From Fragilariopsis cylindrus CCMP1102 (taxonomy: Eukaryota; Bacillariophyta; Bacillariophyceae; Bacillariales; Bacillariaceae), in assembly GCA_900095095.1 (NCBI GenBank), contig FMBT01000206.1:1-30244 (forward strand): 30,244 nucleotides of DNA, read 5' to 3'. Below are positions 9,337 through 20,117 of the stretch, one piece after another (position 1 is the first letter of the stretch; the number at the start of each line of letters is the position of its first letter). The position numbers and the translations under genes are program-made. The notes under the pieces are model-generated. The model did no database searches. It had not been told where the DNA came from and was given only the letters and a program-made list of their open reading frames with translations.

Positions 9337-12300
9337 ATGAGTATGAGTACGCGTACACGCATTATACAACGTTGTTGTATCAACGGTCATCACCGTGGTC
9401 GTTGTCGTCGTGGTCGTAGTCATCAGCAGACTGGAGGAGTAGGAATAATAAAACCATACAGTAGCAGTAGCAGTAGCAGTAGCATCAGCATCAGCATTAA
9501 CAAAGATAGTTCATTTTGTAGCACTACACGGCGTGATCGATCCAGCAGAGGTATCAACGACAGGAAAGGTGCAGGTATAGGTGCACGACCGATCTATTTC
9601 AACCACGTAATTCTTCATTGGGCCCCTCCTCAATAACTCCGTATGAATTGAAGGGAACGACATTAACGGCATCAATATTACCATCCAATGAATCTAAATC
9701 AATGTTGCATATGGCACCATGTTTAGGCGCAGCATTATCGTATTCGCCTATATTGGGAAATTTAATAAGATTGGGACAACGACAATGCATTCCACAATCC
9801 CTATACGATGATGATGATGACGATAATGGCAACACAAATAACAGTAACAATAACAATAACAGCGTGAATGATGATACACTATTATCAAATCAATTATTTC
9901 AAATTGGTTTTTTAGCAAATAATATATATTTTCAATTAATACAGGAATCACCAATACATTTGATCAAAAATAAATCAAAGCCAGCATATTATCTAACACC
10001 TGGATTGATTGGTTCTTATTTATTCCATTCAACAACAATGAATACAACAGTGAATAATAAACACGACAAGAGCAAGAAGAAGAAGAATACTGATACTGAT
10101 ACGACTGCAGAAGTAGCAAAACAATTCCGATCAATATTAAAAAGTGATTTTGGTATCAAATCGAATCATATATATAATACAAAATGGACAGGTATTTCAT
10201 TAGCACGATGGATGGATTTATTACTATTGATACCTTTACCACCGGACAATAATAATACAGACAACAACAGCAGCAGCAACAACAACGATACTGAAGGTTC
10301 AGCGTTACAGAATCATTATCAATGTCTTGTTTCGACTGTATGGTTAATAGCGCTTTTTGGTGTAGTTGAAACTAATGTATCGCCATCGAAAGAGTCATCA
10401 AAAGAATCATTATCGTTGGTTGAATACTACAAGGCAATATTGAATGATAAAAGTATGGACGATAGTTTCATTGTTGACGAGTTTTCGTTGAAGTCAACAT
10501 CTAAATTTACAGAACATGATTTATCTCCAAACAATATAAATGTTGCAATGGATCAATTATTTGATTACTATAGCAGCAGTAACAGCAGTTATCCTTCTTC
10601 TTTGATTGATGATCATGATGACGCGGCCGCTGCAAGATCACTTGAATTAGTCTGTGCTTCAATTATTTTACAACAGCAACATGAACAACAACAAGAACGT
10701 TTGCAACCACCTGTTGTATCGAATGGATACTATAGTCCTAGTAGCAGCATTGTCGATGATGATGATGAAAGTGATATAAGTCAGGCAGTAGTAGCAGATT
10801 GTACAGAAGTTGCTATCAGAGAAATACTATATATTTTACTTTGGGATGACATCAAGGGCAATTTAGATATAACAAGATTACCTAATACCGCTTCTGAATT
10901 ACTCAAAGATGTATTATTATACGAAAATCAACAGCAATTTACATATAATAACAGGAAGAACACGGTAACTATGGGACAACAATCACATCAAGAGCAGCAG
11001 CAGCAACAAAAGGTATTAGGTCAAATATGGTTTGATCTGTTTAGTAATTTATCAAGTTGTGATTACTTAGCAGAATGTAAGTGTAAGAGTACAACTAATA
11101 ATAACTTATATTATTATGAATTAGCCCCTACTATAGAAAATATTTCAAAAGTGTTATATCAATTATTTATCAATAATGGTGGTGATGATAATTCAGATGG
11201 AAAGGATGAAGATGATGATGATACGTCGTCGTCCTCTTCATCAACATGGACATCATTGTATGATTTATCCAACTTTTGGTCATCATCGTTACCAACATCA
11301 TCGAACAAGCTACTTGTACGTCAAGATCGACTTAGGCATCATGCTCAAAGTGGCAGTATTATAGAACATGAAATTATATCAATGCAAGTACAAGATTGTT
11401 TCCGTGCTATTGAAATACGACTACGATGTGATTATAATAAATTATCTGGTATGGCTGCTGTTACACATTTAATTCAACCAAGAAAGGAATCACTGTCATT
11501 ATTTACAGATTGCACCAATAAGATAGCACAGAAATTATACAATTTATGTTTTATAAACAATAGTAATCATGATAATAATAGCATCAATGATAGAAAGGAT
11601 AATAGTAGATCTAACAATAACAATGATTCATTGATGATGTTATGTTTAGCATTGCAACCAATACATGAGTTCGAAAACGAAGAAGAAGAAAGTAACGGTA
11701 GTATGTCAGCTGTATCAAAATCTCTTCTATTGTTATCAATTCCATATGGTCCAGATCGGAGAGAACTTTCGTGGCCATCCTTATCGGAAACAGATACAGA
11801 AAATGATGGTAATATCAGTAATAATCAACAGGAACAGGAACATGATGAACAAGAGCAAAATAGGATTAGTGGATCTATTCTAAAGAACAATATACTACGT
11901 GCGTGTACTCTCATTTGTAATAATTATAATCCATCATCGTATCCTAATACTGGTTCACAACTTTTGTGTTGGCTACTACAAGAATCATCAACTGTTATTG
12001 AGTCATCATCGCCGTCATATTTATCATCGTCTATCTCATACGATCATGATGATAATGAGAGTAGTGCATATTATAATATGTTTGCTATTGAAGCAGCTCT
12101 ATTGTCATTGCCAATCTCTGTTTTAAATCATGATGACATGTTAGAAGCAATAGAACGAAATACTAGTACTAATATTGGTGGATCGTCTATAGTAAAATTC
12201 ATACGATGGAAAATTTTCAAGAACATTTCTGTGATAGATGTACTCATAATGCGACAATCAAAATCATCAGTGCCATTTAATGATCTGGTTGAATTGCTAT

Positions 12301-12347
12301 CATTATTACGACTCTATTATTATTCTACTACTGATGTCACTACATAA
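9337..12347 (+). CDS. Large unknown Asn/Ser-rich protein; N-terminus needs an intron or a frame correction
   Basis: The main frame is open from 9537 to 12347 but has no ATG before about residue 30 of its protein-like part. An upstream ATG at 9337 lies in the next frame and encodes a Ser/Arg-rich stretch (MSMSTRTRIIQRCC) of the kind seen in transit peptides. A -1 shift or an intron of length 3n+2 between about 9537 and 9630 would join the two. The product is then about 1000 residues. Conserved-looking blocks alternate with Asn, Asp, Gln and Ser runs: LGAALSYSPILGNLIRLGQ, PAYYLTPGLIGSYLF, and ADCTEVAIREILYILLWDD at about 390-410, followed by RLPNTASELLKDVL. Others are SMQVQDCFRAIEIRLRCDY and, near the end, ISVIDVLIMRQSKSSVPFND. 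I do not recognise the family. Composition suggests a soluble, mostly helical protein. Confidence 0.7.
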
Positions 12348-13055
12348 AATAATTTACTAGATAAAGATGTGATAATATTACTATTAAATAATACTTACTT
12401 AACTTATATGATAATAATCAACTAATTTGTACAGAACTATTATTATTCTAAAAGTAAAATAGAGAGGCGGCTATTTTTTATTCGATTTATTGTACAAACT
12501 ACTTGTGCTGACGTAACGCTAACGTTACTCGTGGCAGGGGGTCATAAAAAACACCCCGATTTCTTTTTAGTTTTTTAACTATATACTAGTGGTAAACTAT
12601 TGTATCTTTGATGGTGTATAAAACATAAACTATCGGTCAGAATAAGATCTTTAAATCATTATTCCAGAACATTTTCTAACAAGGATTCTGAATGTGACTG
12701 ACGTTTGGGCTGATATTCCTGGGAGTGTATGATCATTTTAGACTGAAAATTGCATGAATTATTGTGTTGTTTTACAGCGATTTTGTATGAACTAAATCAT
12801 GACTAAAATTCGTAGTACTCAATTTTTGGAAATGAAATATTTGTACGGAAAAATAACTCGCCACTTTTTGTGCCTCTATGGGAACCGTCTTGTAGATGTA
12901 GCAATGGAAAGGAAGTCACAAAAACGTCGACCACCATTGTCTTCAAAACATATTTTTTAGTTTACTGTATCCTGAAAGTATCAAGATCAAGATTTTGAAT
13001 TTAAACATCGCTCGCGAGATTTTTTTTCGCGCCCCATTTGACTCGTGGTATGGAG

Positions 13056-13082
13056 GGTCACACTTTGGTTCAAAGTGTGACC
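13056..13082. repeat. Perfect inverted repeat (12-bp arms, 3-nt loop)
   Basis: GGTCACACTTTG, loop GTT, then CAAAGTGTGACC. The arms match at all 12 positions. The site is about 300 nt upstream of the ATG at 13386. It could form a hairpin in RNA or serve as a dimeric protein-binding site. Confidence 0.85.
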
Positions 13083-13134
13083 GGTTCATTATAACGTGCG
13101 CTACCTTTTATTGTGAGTATTGAGTTGCGCACTA

Positions 13135-13146
13135 GGGCACGTGCCC
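13135..13146. promoter_or_regulatory. 12-bp palindrome with G-box core
   Basis: GGGCACGTGCCC is fully self-complementary and contains CACGTG, the G-box/E-box core bound by bHLH and bZIP factors in other eukaryotes. It lies 240 nt before the ATG at 13386. Regulatory use is inferred. Confidence 0.4.
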
Positions 13147-13385
13147 CTAATATAGGCGAGAACTCAAAAAAGTATCACCTCTCCGTTGCGATGAAATGTT
13201 GTGTCGACATGACATCATGAAATCCTACCTTTTACCGTACAGTATCTTCTTTCTACAAGGATGCATTCCACACTTCTCATTCTTTTTTGGGAGTGATTGT
13301 TGTGGAATATTCTTAGGATTGTAGCTATCAGTAAGAGAGACAAGAGAGGCCCAACACATAAAAAAAGAAAGAAAGAAATACGATC

Positions 13386-14252
13386 ATGAAGGATGCTGCT
13401 ACTGCTGCTGCTGATAGTAGTATAAAGAGTACGCGTAACAGTGTAGCAAAGACACCATCATTGATTGAAATATTTTCAAGAGCAATGTCAGATTGTTTAG
13501 ATGATGAAATGGTTGCATTAAATCAAGACATTAAAGATGATGTATTCATTTCTGGTTTTAAAAATTTAATTTCTGTTGAATTTAATTATGATGAAGAATT
13601 CCGTGAAGATGATAATATTATTATGGGGGAAGGAAATAGGGACTATCGTCAGGGTAATATACCAGCCAGAAAAATGAAAAGCAACGACGATGGTGGTGAT
13701 GATGTATCTAGGTTACAATCTTTGGTGTCAGTAGATCAAAAAACTTATGAGAAGAATCGCGACGATACTACTACAACAAGTGATGCCCCTTCGAAAAACG
13801 AGCACGATGATGAACGTTCTGATTTTTTAATCATAGGGAGTAAAGGTCAAGGAATCTTTAATACAATGTCAATGGCAGATATTCCATCATTGATTGAATT
13901 TAAGCCAAAAAAAAGAAGAAGCAGACCTAATCAATATCAACATCAACATCAAAAGCAGCAGCAGCAACAGGATACTACCACCATCGGGTCATACAACAAC
14001 GGTAACAGCAATAAAAATCGTTGTAGCGAACAAACAACACTAGAAGATCATCACGGCAATCAACGGCAACGAATGATGGAAAAGAATAATGATCAACACC
14101 AGCATCGTCATAATCAAGTAAATCAAAATAATCAAGATATTACTACGAATACCACAAATACGAATACAACTGCGAGTAATGGAAAAGAATATCGATGGAG
14201 GAAAAGGAAGATATTCTATCTCCTATCATTCCGGAACAAAAACAAGGACTGA
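13386..14252 (+). CDS. Unknown acidic/Asn-Gln-rich protein (288 aa)
   Basis: The frame starts at an ATG preceded by an A/G-rich leader (AAAAAAAGAAAGAAAGAAATAC). Residues ~24-65 look structured (TPSLIEIFSRAMSDCLDDEM, then VFISGFKNLISVEFNYDEEF). A second ordered segment at about 146-175 reads DFLIIGSKGQGIFNTMSMAD followed by IPSLIEFKPKKRRSRP. PSLIE occurs in both segments, which suggests a short repeated motif. The basic KPKKRRSR stretch could be a nuclear localisation signal. The remainder is Gln/His/Asn-rich, ending in a basic tail (YRWRKRKIFYLLSFRNKN). No domain or enzyme motif is recognised. Confidence 0.6.
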   Translation: MKDAATAAADSSIKSTRNSVAKTPSLIEIFSRAMSDCLDDEMVALNQDIKDDVFISGFKNLISVEFNYDEEFREDDNIIMGEGNRDYRQGNIPARKMKSNDDGGDDVSRLQSLVSVDQKTYEKNRDDTTTTSDAPSKNEHDDERSDFLIIGSKGQGIFNTMSMADIPSLIEFKPKKRRSRPNQYQHQHQKQQQQQDTTTIGSYNNGNSNKNRCSEQTTLEDHHGNQRQRMMEKNNDQHQHRHNQVNQNNQDITTNTTNTNTTASNGKEYRWRKRKIFYLLSFRNKNKD

Positions 14253-14810
14253 ATGAACACGAGTCTATCTGCTAGAATATGAGAGTCAGTTCGGAAAGAT
14301 ATAAAAGTTTTTTTCAAACGGGTTGTTGTGGTGTGGTGCTGGTGTCAAAACATCCTGTTAGTTAGCTCGAAACATCGACACATAAACAAATACGAAACGA
14401 TCGTTGAACGGAACGATACCTCACGCGAGATATTAAAATCTTAAGGTTTTTTTGTTTACATTGTACACTTTTTATGATTATGCATGTTTTAAAGTAACGT
14501 TTTGATATTTGTATACTTACTATGTAGTTCATTACTTACTGTGCATATTTTCTATTATTTGCGTACTAGCTTTGTAATAACATGCCATTTCTGATTCGAG
14601 CATTTGCTGCTCGGAATATTTTTATCTAGTTAGAATATTGGCTACGCTTAAATTCAATCGAAAGAAGAGAGAAATTCGATTCGATTGACTAGCACACGCT
14701 TTGATCGACTGACAATGAATGTAATGATGAACATACATATGACACCACAAATCATAGTTTTTAATATAAATCAAGAAGCTTTTATTTTATTTATATTTTA
14801 ATCTTGTTGT
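14253..14810. other. Convergent intergenic region
   Basis: 558 nt between the 3' ends of two convergent genes. AT-rich, with several short TTCGA-containing stretches near 14660-14690 but no gene, tRNA or strong repeat that I can see. Confidence 0.5.
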
Positions 14811-15932
14811 TTATTTCTTACTAAGATTTGTTTCTGGTGCGGGTATAACTTGAAAACTTGATACGATATTATTAAAAGTTTTTTCTATCTGTGGTTTATC
14901 AGAAAATTTTGTACGCAATGTAGTAACAACTAATAACAGCATTGTACCATCCAATACTTGCTTTGCACCAATTATTGCTATACGTTCCGATTCACGCATT
15001 GCTGGTGTTAATGTTGTAAATGTAACAGTATAATATTGATAATCCTCATTTTTGTTACTATCAATACTACCAACATTGTTTTGTTTTTGATTTTTCACTT
15101 GTACATCATACGGTGTCCCGTATGCACCAAATTTCCCCTCTGAATTAAATACTGTATCAATTAATAATTGTTGAAATACTTTTTTATCATCTTTCCAATT
15201 ATTGCTTGTTATCTTTTTGTTGTTATTACTAGTATCAATGACTTGAATAAATGCTGATTCAGTTGATCGGATATCACGTGATTCTAATGATCCCGATGAT
15301 GACAGTAATGGCCACGGTGATTGGAATGATACTAAAATTGGTATAGATTTACCATCGCTGCTGCATCCTTTAATTTCAACAGAAATTTCACCATTTTTTT
15401 CATTTTGCGTTGGCATCATCGAGTCGTCAAATAATTCTACCCCTGTCACTGGTTTTGTTTTACCTAGCCCTCCGACGCCTCCTTCGAATGCATTGCATGG
15501 TATCGATGATGTTGATGTCACAGTCGCCGTGGTGATGACCATTAACGTACGAAGGAATACATCACGTCGAAATAACAACAATCCATCGTTTTTGCCTTCC
15601 TCGTCGTTATTGTTGTCCTCATTGTTATGATTAATATTATTATTCCAAGGTTCGATTGATAACGTTTCTGATTGTTTCAGATGTAACTGTAACTGTTGGT
15701 TCTGTCTCTGTTGGCTATTGTAACGACGGTTGTTGTTATTGTTAGATGCGATAATGCTAAAGCCATTCGTCGACGTTGCGATTACCAAAACGATAAGAAC
15801 CCGTGTAGACAAGGCTAAGGAAAGTATACTACTGGAACGGCTGAGACCGCTGGAAGTGCGATTAGCCGCACCGATATGATCACTTGTTTTGCTCGTCATC
15901 CTCTTTGATGCCATCGTTCCTATTTTCGTCAT
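14811..15932 (-). CDS. PsbP-like thylakoid lumen protein, plastid-targeted
   Basis: 373 residues, single exon. The N-terminus has a hydrophobic signal segment (RVLIVLVIATSTNGF, about 44-58) with a Phe at the likely cleavage point, as in diatom plastid presequences. A second signal follows at about 121-149: FRRDVFLRTLMVITTATV, with twin Arg122-Arg123, ending CNAF. This is typical of twin-arginine import into the thylakoid lumen. The mature domain from about 150 resembles PsbP proteins: VEIKGCSSDGKSIPILVSF, FGAYGTPYDVQVKN, and a C-terminal block with ERIAIIGAKQVLDGTMLLLV and NNIVSSFQVIPAP. That block corresponds to the PsbP ending, with a strand, a helix and the 'SF.V' motif. PsbP-like proteins assist photosystem assembly or function. 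Which paralogue this is cannot be told. Confidence 0.65.
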   Translation of the reverse strand: MTKIGTMASKRMTSKTSDHIGAANRTSSGLSRSSSILSLALSTRVLIVLVIATSTNGFSIIASNNNNNRRYNSQQRQNQQLQLHLKQSETLSIEPWNNNINHNNEDNNNDEEGKNDGLLLFRRDVFLRTLMVITTATVTSTSSIPCNAFEGGVGGLGKTKPVTGVELFDDSMMPTQNEKNGEISVEIKGCSSDGKSIPILVSFQSPWPLLSSSGSLESRDIRSTESAFIQVIDTSNNNKKITSNNWKDDKKVFQQLLIDTVFNSEGKFGAYGTPYDVQVKNQKQNNVGSIDSNKNEDYQYYTVTFTTLTPAMRESERIAIIGAKQVLDGTMLLLVVTTLRTKFSDKPQIEKTFNNIVSSFQVIPAPETNLSKK

Positions 15933-16452
15933 TTTGCGAACACATTAAATGTAACGAAACAAAAATAGTATTGTTTTGCTGTTTCGTCGTGAATCAACTA
16001 TTTTCCCTTTATTTTATTATACTGCTTTAAATGATCTTATTAGACCATCACGTCGGTCATAGATCCACTATTTAGGAAACAAGGGATCAGTCTAAAATAG
16101 TAAGAAATTAATTTTCATATAAAGCAACAAGATCCACTGTTTCCAGTCGTGCACTAGAGACTGTACGATTGGGAATTTCCTGTTCTGTAGCAAAGGATAT
16201 CCTACAACGTATCAATGCATGGGTATTATGAAAGAAGGAATGACAATCTGGCTCGGATGTGGAGCGTGTTCAGTATGTTGATTAAAGCTTTTCGTTGGAC
16301 CAACGCTAATCTACAAAGAAGGCATATCATATCACCATCAAAAACAAGCAAAATAATGGATCCCCTTCTAATGGTTTCTAATGAGAAATCCAACTACTTG
16401 CAAAAAGAGACAATACACACCATAATTAATTTAGAATTTAGATACTAACCTT
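15933..16452. other. Intergenic region upstream of the PsbP-like gene
   Basis: 520 nt between the start of the PsbP-like gene and the 3' end of the START-like gene, both on the minus strand. A plus-strand open frame at 16215-16448 lacks protein-like patterning. No repeat or RNA gene seen. Confidence 0.45.
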
Positions 16453-18302
16453 TCATATACTCATTCGAAGAACTTCTTGCAGTGTCCAATTGTCATAATC
16501 ATTGGTCATAGTATTATGTGTATCGTCGTTGTCGTCGTCGTCTTTATTTTTATGTGGCTGTTGATGTCGATGTTGCAGATGTTGCTGCTGATGCTCACGT
16601 TGGTGTTGTTCAGAGTTTATCTGTGTTTGCTGTTGTGCCTGTAACATATAATGGCATCGTTCTTTAACCCAATCATAAAAGTCAATCTTTTGTATATTGA
16701 TTATATCACAATGTTGTGTACGTACTCCATCTCGGACTTCTTCTGCAACTTTTAATAACATATTCCATACGACACCAATAACTGTACGTGTTATGAAATT
16801 TATTATACTTTGCGTTAATACTTTCATATAGTAACGTGATCCTCCAGATCCTGATCCTCCTGCTGATCCAATTTTTGCATCAAAGTTCATCATAAATTGT
16901 AGTAATAATATATCATTATTATTACTTTCATTTTCATTTGATGTTGTATTAAGTGTACCAAATTTGTGCTTTGTTTGTTTATAATTTGGATGATCTATTG
17001 GACAATTCCTAAATAAAAGTGCACCATTAAAATCACATTGTACCGTCTTCCCATTATGCTTTGTACAATCATCAGGTACTTGAAAACTATTATTATTTAC
17101 TAAATACTTTGGGGATGATATCACTTTTTTAACAGCATCTTGATGTTGACCGTCATCGTCGTCGTCATTTGTTGCTGTTGTTACTATTTCTGTTAATTCT
17201 AAACTTGTCATTTTAGCTATGATAAATCCATTTGTATCAATATCATCAACAGCTAAAACAGAAAATAATGCTACTCTTTCATTGAATGGCCATGGTAAAT
17301 AGCACTCTACCTGTATTATTTGATGTCCTCTTGTATCGTGTAATAATTGATTCGATTTTTTAATACCCAAACGGAATGGTTTTGACCAACTCGGTATCCA
17401 TGTTTCATACAATGAACTTTCATTGAATACACTTAATAATGGTATTAATAAATTCGATGGTATAGGTGATTCAATACGACATGTTAGTCGCCCTGTACTA
17501 TCATCAACTTTGTAATATATAGTATAGTCATAATTACTATATGAATGGGATCCACCCTGTTTAATCCAGTCTTTCTCTTCTTCTTCAACAGTGGCATCGT
17601 TGTCGTCATTTTCTCTCTTGTCGTTGCTGTTATCGTCGTCATTGTCGTCGTCGTCGTTTCCTACTTCTTCTTCAGGAGAAGAGAGTAGCTCTTCTACAGC
17701 TCGTCTATGTAAAAAGTAAAAGCCACGAGAAGGGGAATGCAGTACGATGTAATTTTCGAATTTACGGGGTTTTGTTGTTAGAAACAAGGCATGTGGCGAT
17801 GTGTATCAAGACGAGTAAAAGAAGAAAGAAGAAAAGGAAAAAAGGGCCATTGATAATTGCATGGTAGCGATGACAACATATAGAACCAACATATAAAACG
17901 GGATGTACGTACTCAATTAATTCTGCTTTTTGGAGAATTGTTGCATAGTATTCATTATCGAATAATTGTTGCTGCTGCTGTTTTGATTTTGATGTTGACG
18001 ATGATATTGATGTTGCTAATGATTGTTGTTTTTGGTTTTTGTTGTCGGATTTTCCGTATAACACGTGCAGCTTCTAGATGCTTCTCTTCTTCTACAAGGC
18101 TGTCGATTGCATTATAAATAGTAATCAATTCTTCGTCTCCTTCTTCTTCTTCTTCTTGATTATTAATATCTAGTAATGCTGATAAACTATCGTGATAATT
18201 TAAATTCGAATTCAATTTCAAATTCGATTCACGTGGTTGAGATTCTTGTGGTTCATTCTTCTTGAATGTATTTTCATTTTTCATTTGCATATTCATGTTC
18301 AT
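16453..18302 (-). CDS. START-like lipid-binding domain protein (probably 3 exons)
   Basis: Proposed exons are 18302-18065, 18015-17913 and 17704-16453, giving 530 residues in one frame. The 49-nt first intron (GTGTTA..ATTAG) is weakly supported; the second (208 nt, GTACGT..ACATAG) is better and joins QKAELIE to RAVEELLSS. The N-terminal ~110 residues are Glu/Gln-rich and helical (IDSLVEEEKHLEAARV). The domain then reads YTIYYKVDDSTGRLTCRIES, LLIPLLSVFNESSLYETWIP, VECYLPWPFNERVALFSVLA and DIDTNGFIIAKM. The 'ethyl-W-P, then PWPFNR' pattern is that of START/Bet v1-like proteins that hold lipids in a hydrophobic cavity. It ends with helix FITRTVIGVVWNMLLKVAEE and a Gln/His-rich tail. No signal peptide is visible. 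The ligand is unknown. Confidence 0.65.
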
Positions 18303-18950
18303 ATTTATAGTATAGAGCGCAACAATCACTTTTATGTAGTCGCATACGATAGGGATTGAAAAGGGATGAGGGTTCAAAGCTATTGATGGTGTATGATGTG
18401 GTTAACGATTGCGCTCATTAACTGTACAATAATGTACGTATTCGGCTTTCGGGTTCTCTTTTTCGATTTCGATTTCGACTCCGATTCGATTTCGGCTCTA
18501 CTTGATTAGTAACTCTCATCAAGGTTTCCTTTCTACACCTGAAAATTGTAAATTGACAGCATTTCTAACTTACTTCATTCTCATTCTCATTTTCCCATTC
18601 CAATTTTCTTCTGTGTCTGTTTAATGTGTCATGCTGCATCGTGAATTCTTTATTATTGTTGACACTTTGAACTTTCAACTTCGCGCGAATAACAAAAATT
18701 GAGTGAAAGAAACTATATTTTCTCTTAGCCCCCCGAGATGGAATAGATGAATAGATGATGATGTGATAACAATGATGAAAGTAATGACGACAATGATAGC
18801 AACGGCAACAATAATGGAATGAATGACAATAGCTCTAAAAGAAATTCAAACAAGTATGATAATATGGATCATTGTAATGACAAGATATTAAATTATATGA
18901 TTATAAAATTAGCCTTAGGTCTATTCAATACGGTATATATGCAGTATATA
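18303..18950. other. Intergenic region with an Asn/Asp-rich open frame
   Basis: 648 nt between two minus-strand genes. It holds a GATTTC-type repetitive tract at about 18463-18497. A plus-strand frame from about 18757 into 18972 encodes Asn/Asp/Ser-rich sequence and then KILNYMIIKLALGLFNTVYM, running antisense into the Mpv17-like gene end. It could be a stray exon, but no start or splice partner is clear. Confidence 0.3.
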
Positions 18951-20117
18951 TTAATGTCCACCACGTGCAAATGATAAGTATGCAGTCCATAGAAATGATA
19001 CAGATTGTCGTACGGGCATACGTAAGTACAATGGTACACTAAAACAAATTATATCAGCTGGTAGCCAAACTTTCATTAAAGCAGATTCGTCTTTACTAAA
19101 ATTTTCCATATATGAACTTAAGCCACTGTCAAACCATGCATGAGGATCACCTGCATGTGAAAATACACTTGCCTTGAATATATAAAATGTTGGCAGGTAT
19201 ACTAATGTTAATACAGTTAAATCTAATGTAGTTTGTCCTATTAATGCTTGTATACCTGGTATATCCTTTAGTTTGTCTTCAATCGATTTATTTGTGAATG
19301 TATCAATATCCTTAAATATACGTTTAAATAACTGCACTTGATAACGTATTGGAAAGCACCAGAATACAAGCCACCAAATATACAAAATAATAATGAACGT
19401 TGTAATCAACATCCGATATTGGTGTTTGTGCTATAACAGTTTGTGCTAATAAATCGCAGCAACTGTTTTCAAACTTGCAATGATAAAATTATTCACGAAG
19501 GATATTCTTTAGCAAATTGTATGTATGCGTTATCATCATTGCCATTGTCATCATCATCAATGGTAGCAGCACTGTTAGAATCATTCATCAATTCAAGTTC
19601 AGCTTTTTGGATTAGAGCGACGACGTTATCATTATCGTTATTATTGTTGTTAATGTCGTTGGTATTGTTACTGTTGGTTTTCGTCTCGATGGCTATTTGG
19701 GCTGTTGATGCTGGTGTTGGTAGTGGAGGTTGTGGAAGATCTTGAGTTGCGGAGGAACTAATACACGTGGTATTATCATGTTATCGAAGGGGGTACTTGC
19801 ACTCGTACTCGTACTTGTACTCGCACTCATACAAGTAGTACTAGCCCGGAATACTCGTTGCATGTTCGTGATATTATCGTTGTTCTTTTCTTTTGCGCTG
19901 CCGTTGGCATAGTAATTGTTGTTATTGGTGATTTTATAGTAGCTGGTAAAGGCGAAATAGACACAAAAGAAGGAACAGCGATAAATGCAGACGCTGTCGT
20001 CATCGTCATCGACATTATTGTGGCGGTCAATAATAGCGCAACCGACAACATTTGCATTCGTGATACTCGTAGTGGCTCCGGCTTCTTGATCATCGTTATC
20101 GTCGTTGCCAATGTCAT
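18951..20117 (-). pseudogene. Mpv17/PMP22-family membrane protein with plastid presequence; four -1 frame breaks
   Basis: The C-terminal 130 residues are intact and diagnostic: QLFKRIFKDIDTFTN, DKLKDIPGIQALIGQTTLDL, and KVWLPADIICFSVPLYLRMP with WTAYLSFARGGH. That matches the family signature W-x-P-x-x-x-x-x-F-x-x-x-P-x-x-x-R..W..YLS. The N-terminus (ATG 20117) has a signal peptide MQMLSVALLLTATIMSMTM ending TTASAF, a classic diatom plastid motif. A 97-nt intron (19854-19758) fits the frame. Between 19511 and 19340 the recognisable protein walks through three frames: AKEYP, then VNNFIIASLKTVAA, then DLLAQTVIAQTPISDVDY, then RSLLLFCIFGGLYSGAFQY, then YQVQLF. The breaks lie near 19499, 19456, 19402 and 19345, each equal to one missing base. 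Family members are four-helix inner-membrane proteins of mitochondria, peroxisomes or plastids. It may be a recent pseudogene, a local sequence error or something else. Confidence 0.7.

Larger units (their letters stand above)
12348..13385. other. 1-kb intergenic region with palindromes
   Basis: No protein-like frame was found in this 1038-nt gap. It differs from the other gaps in having fewer trinucleotide runs and several inverted repeats. These are GTAACG-CTAA-CGTTAC at 12513-12528, a 27-nt inverted repeat at 13056-13082 and GGGCACGTGCCC at 13135-13146. TACTGTA occurs at 12963-12969 and TACAGTA at 13238-13244. It could hold a promoter for the gene at 13386, a non-coding RNA or a decayed transposon; the sequence does not decide. 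Confidence 0.4.

Noticed and set aside
19338..19412. ATG at 19412 as the true start of the Mpv17-like protein (MLITTFIIILYIWW)
   Set aside because: The neighbouring frame in the same DNA gives the family-like FGGLYSGAFQY, so the hydrophobic start is an out-of-frame reading of that segment.
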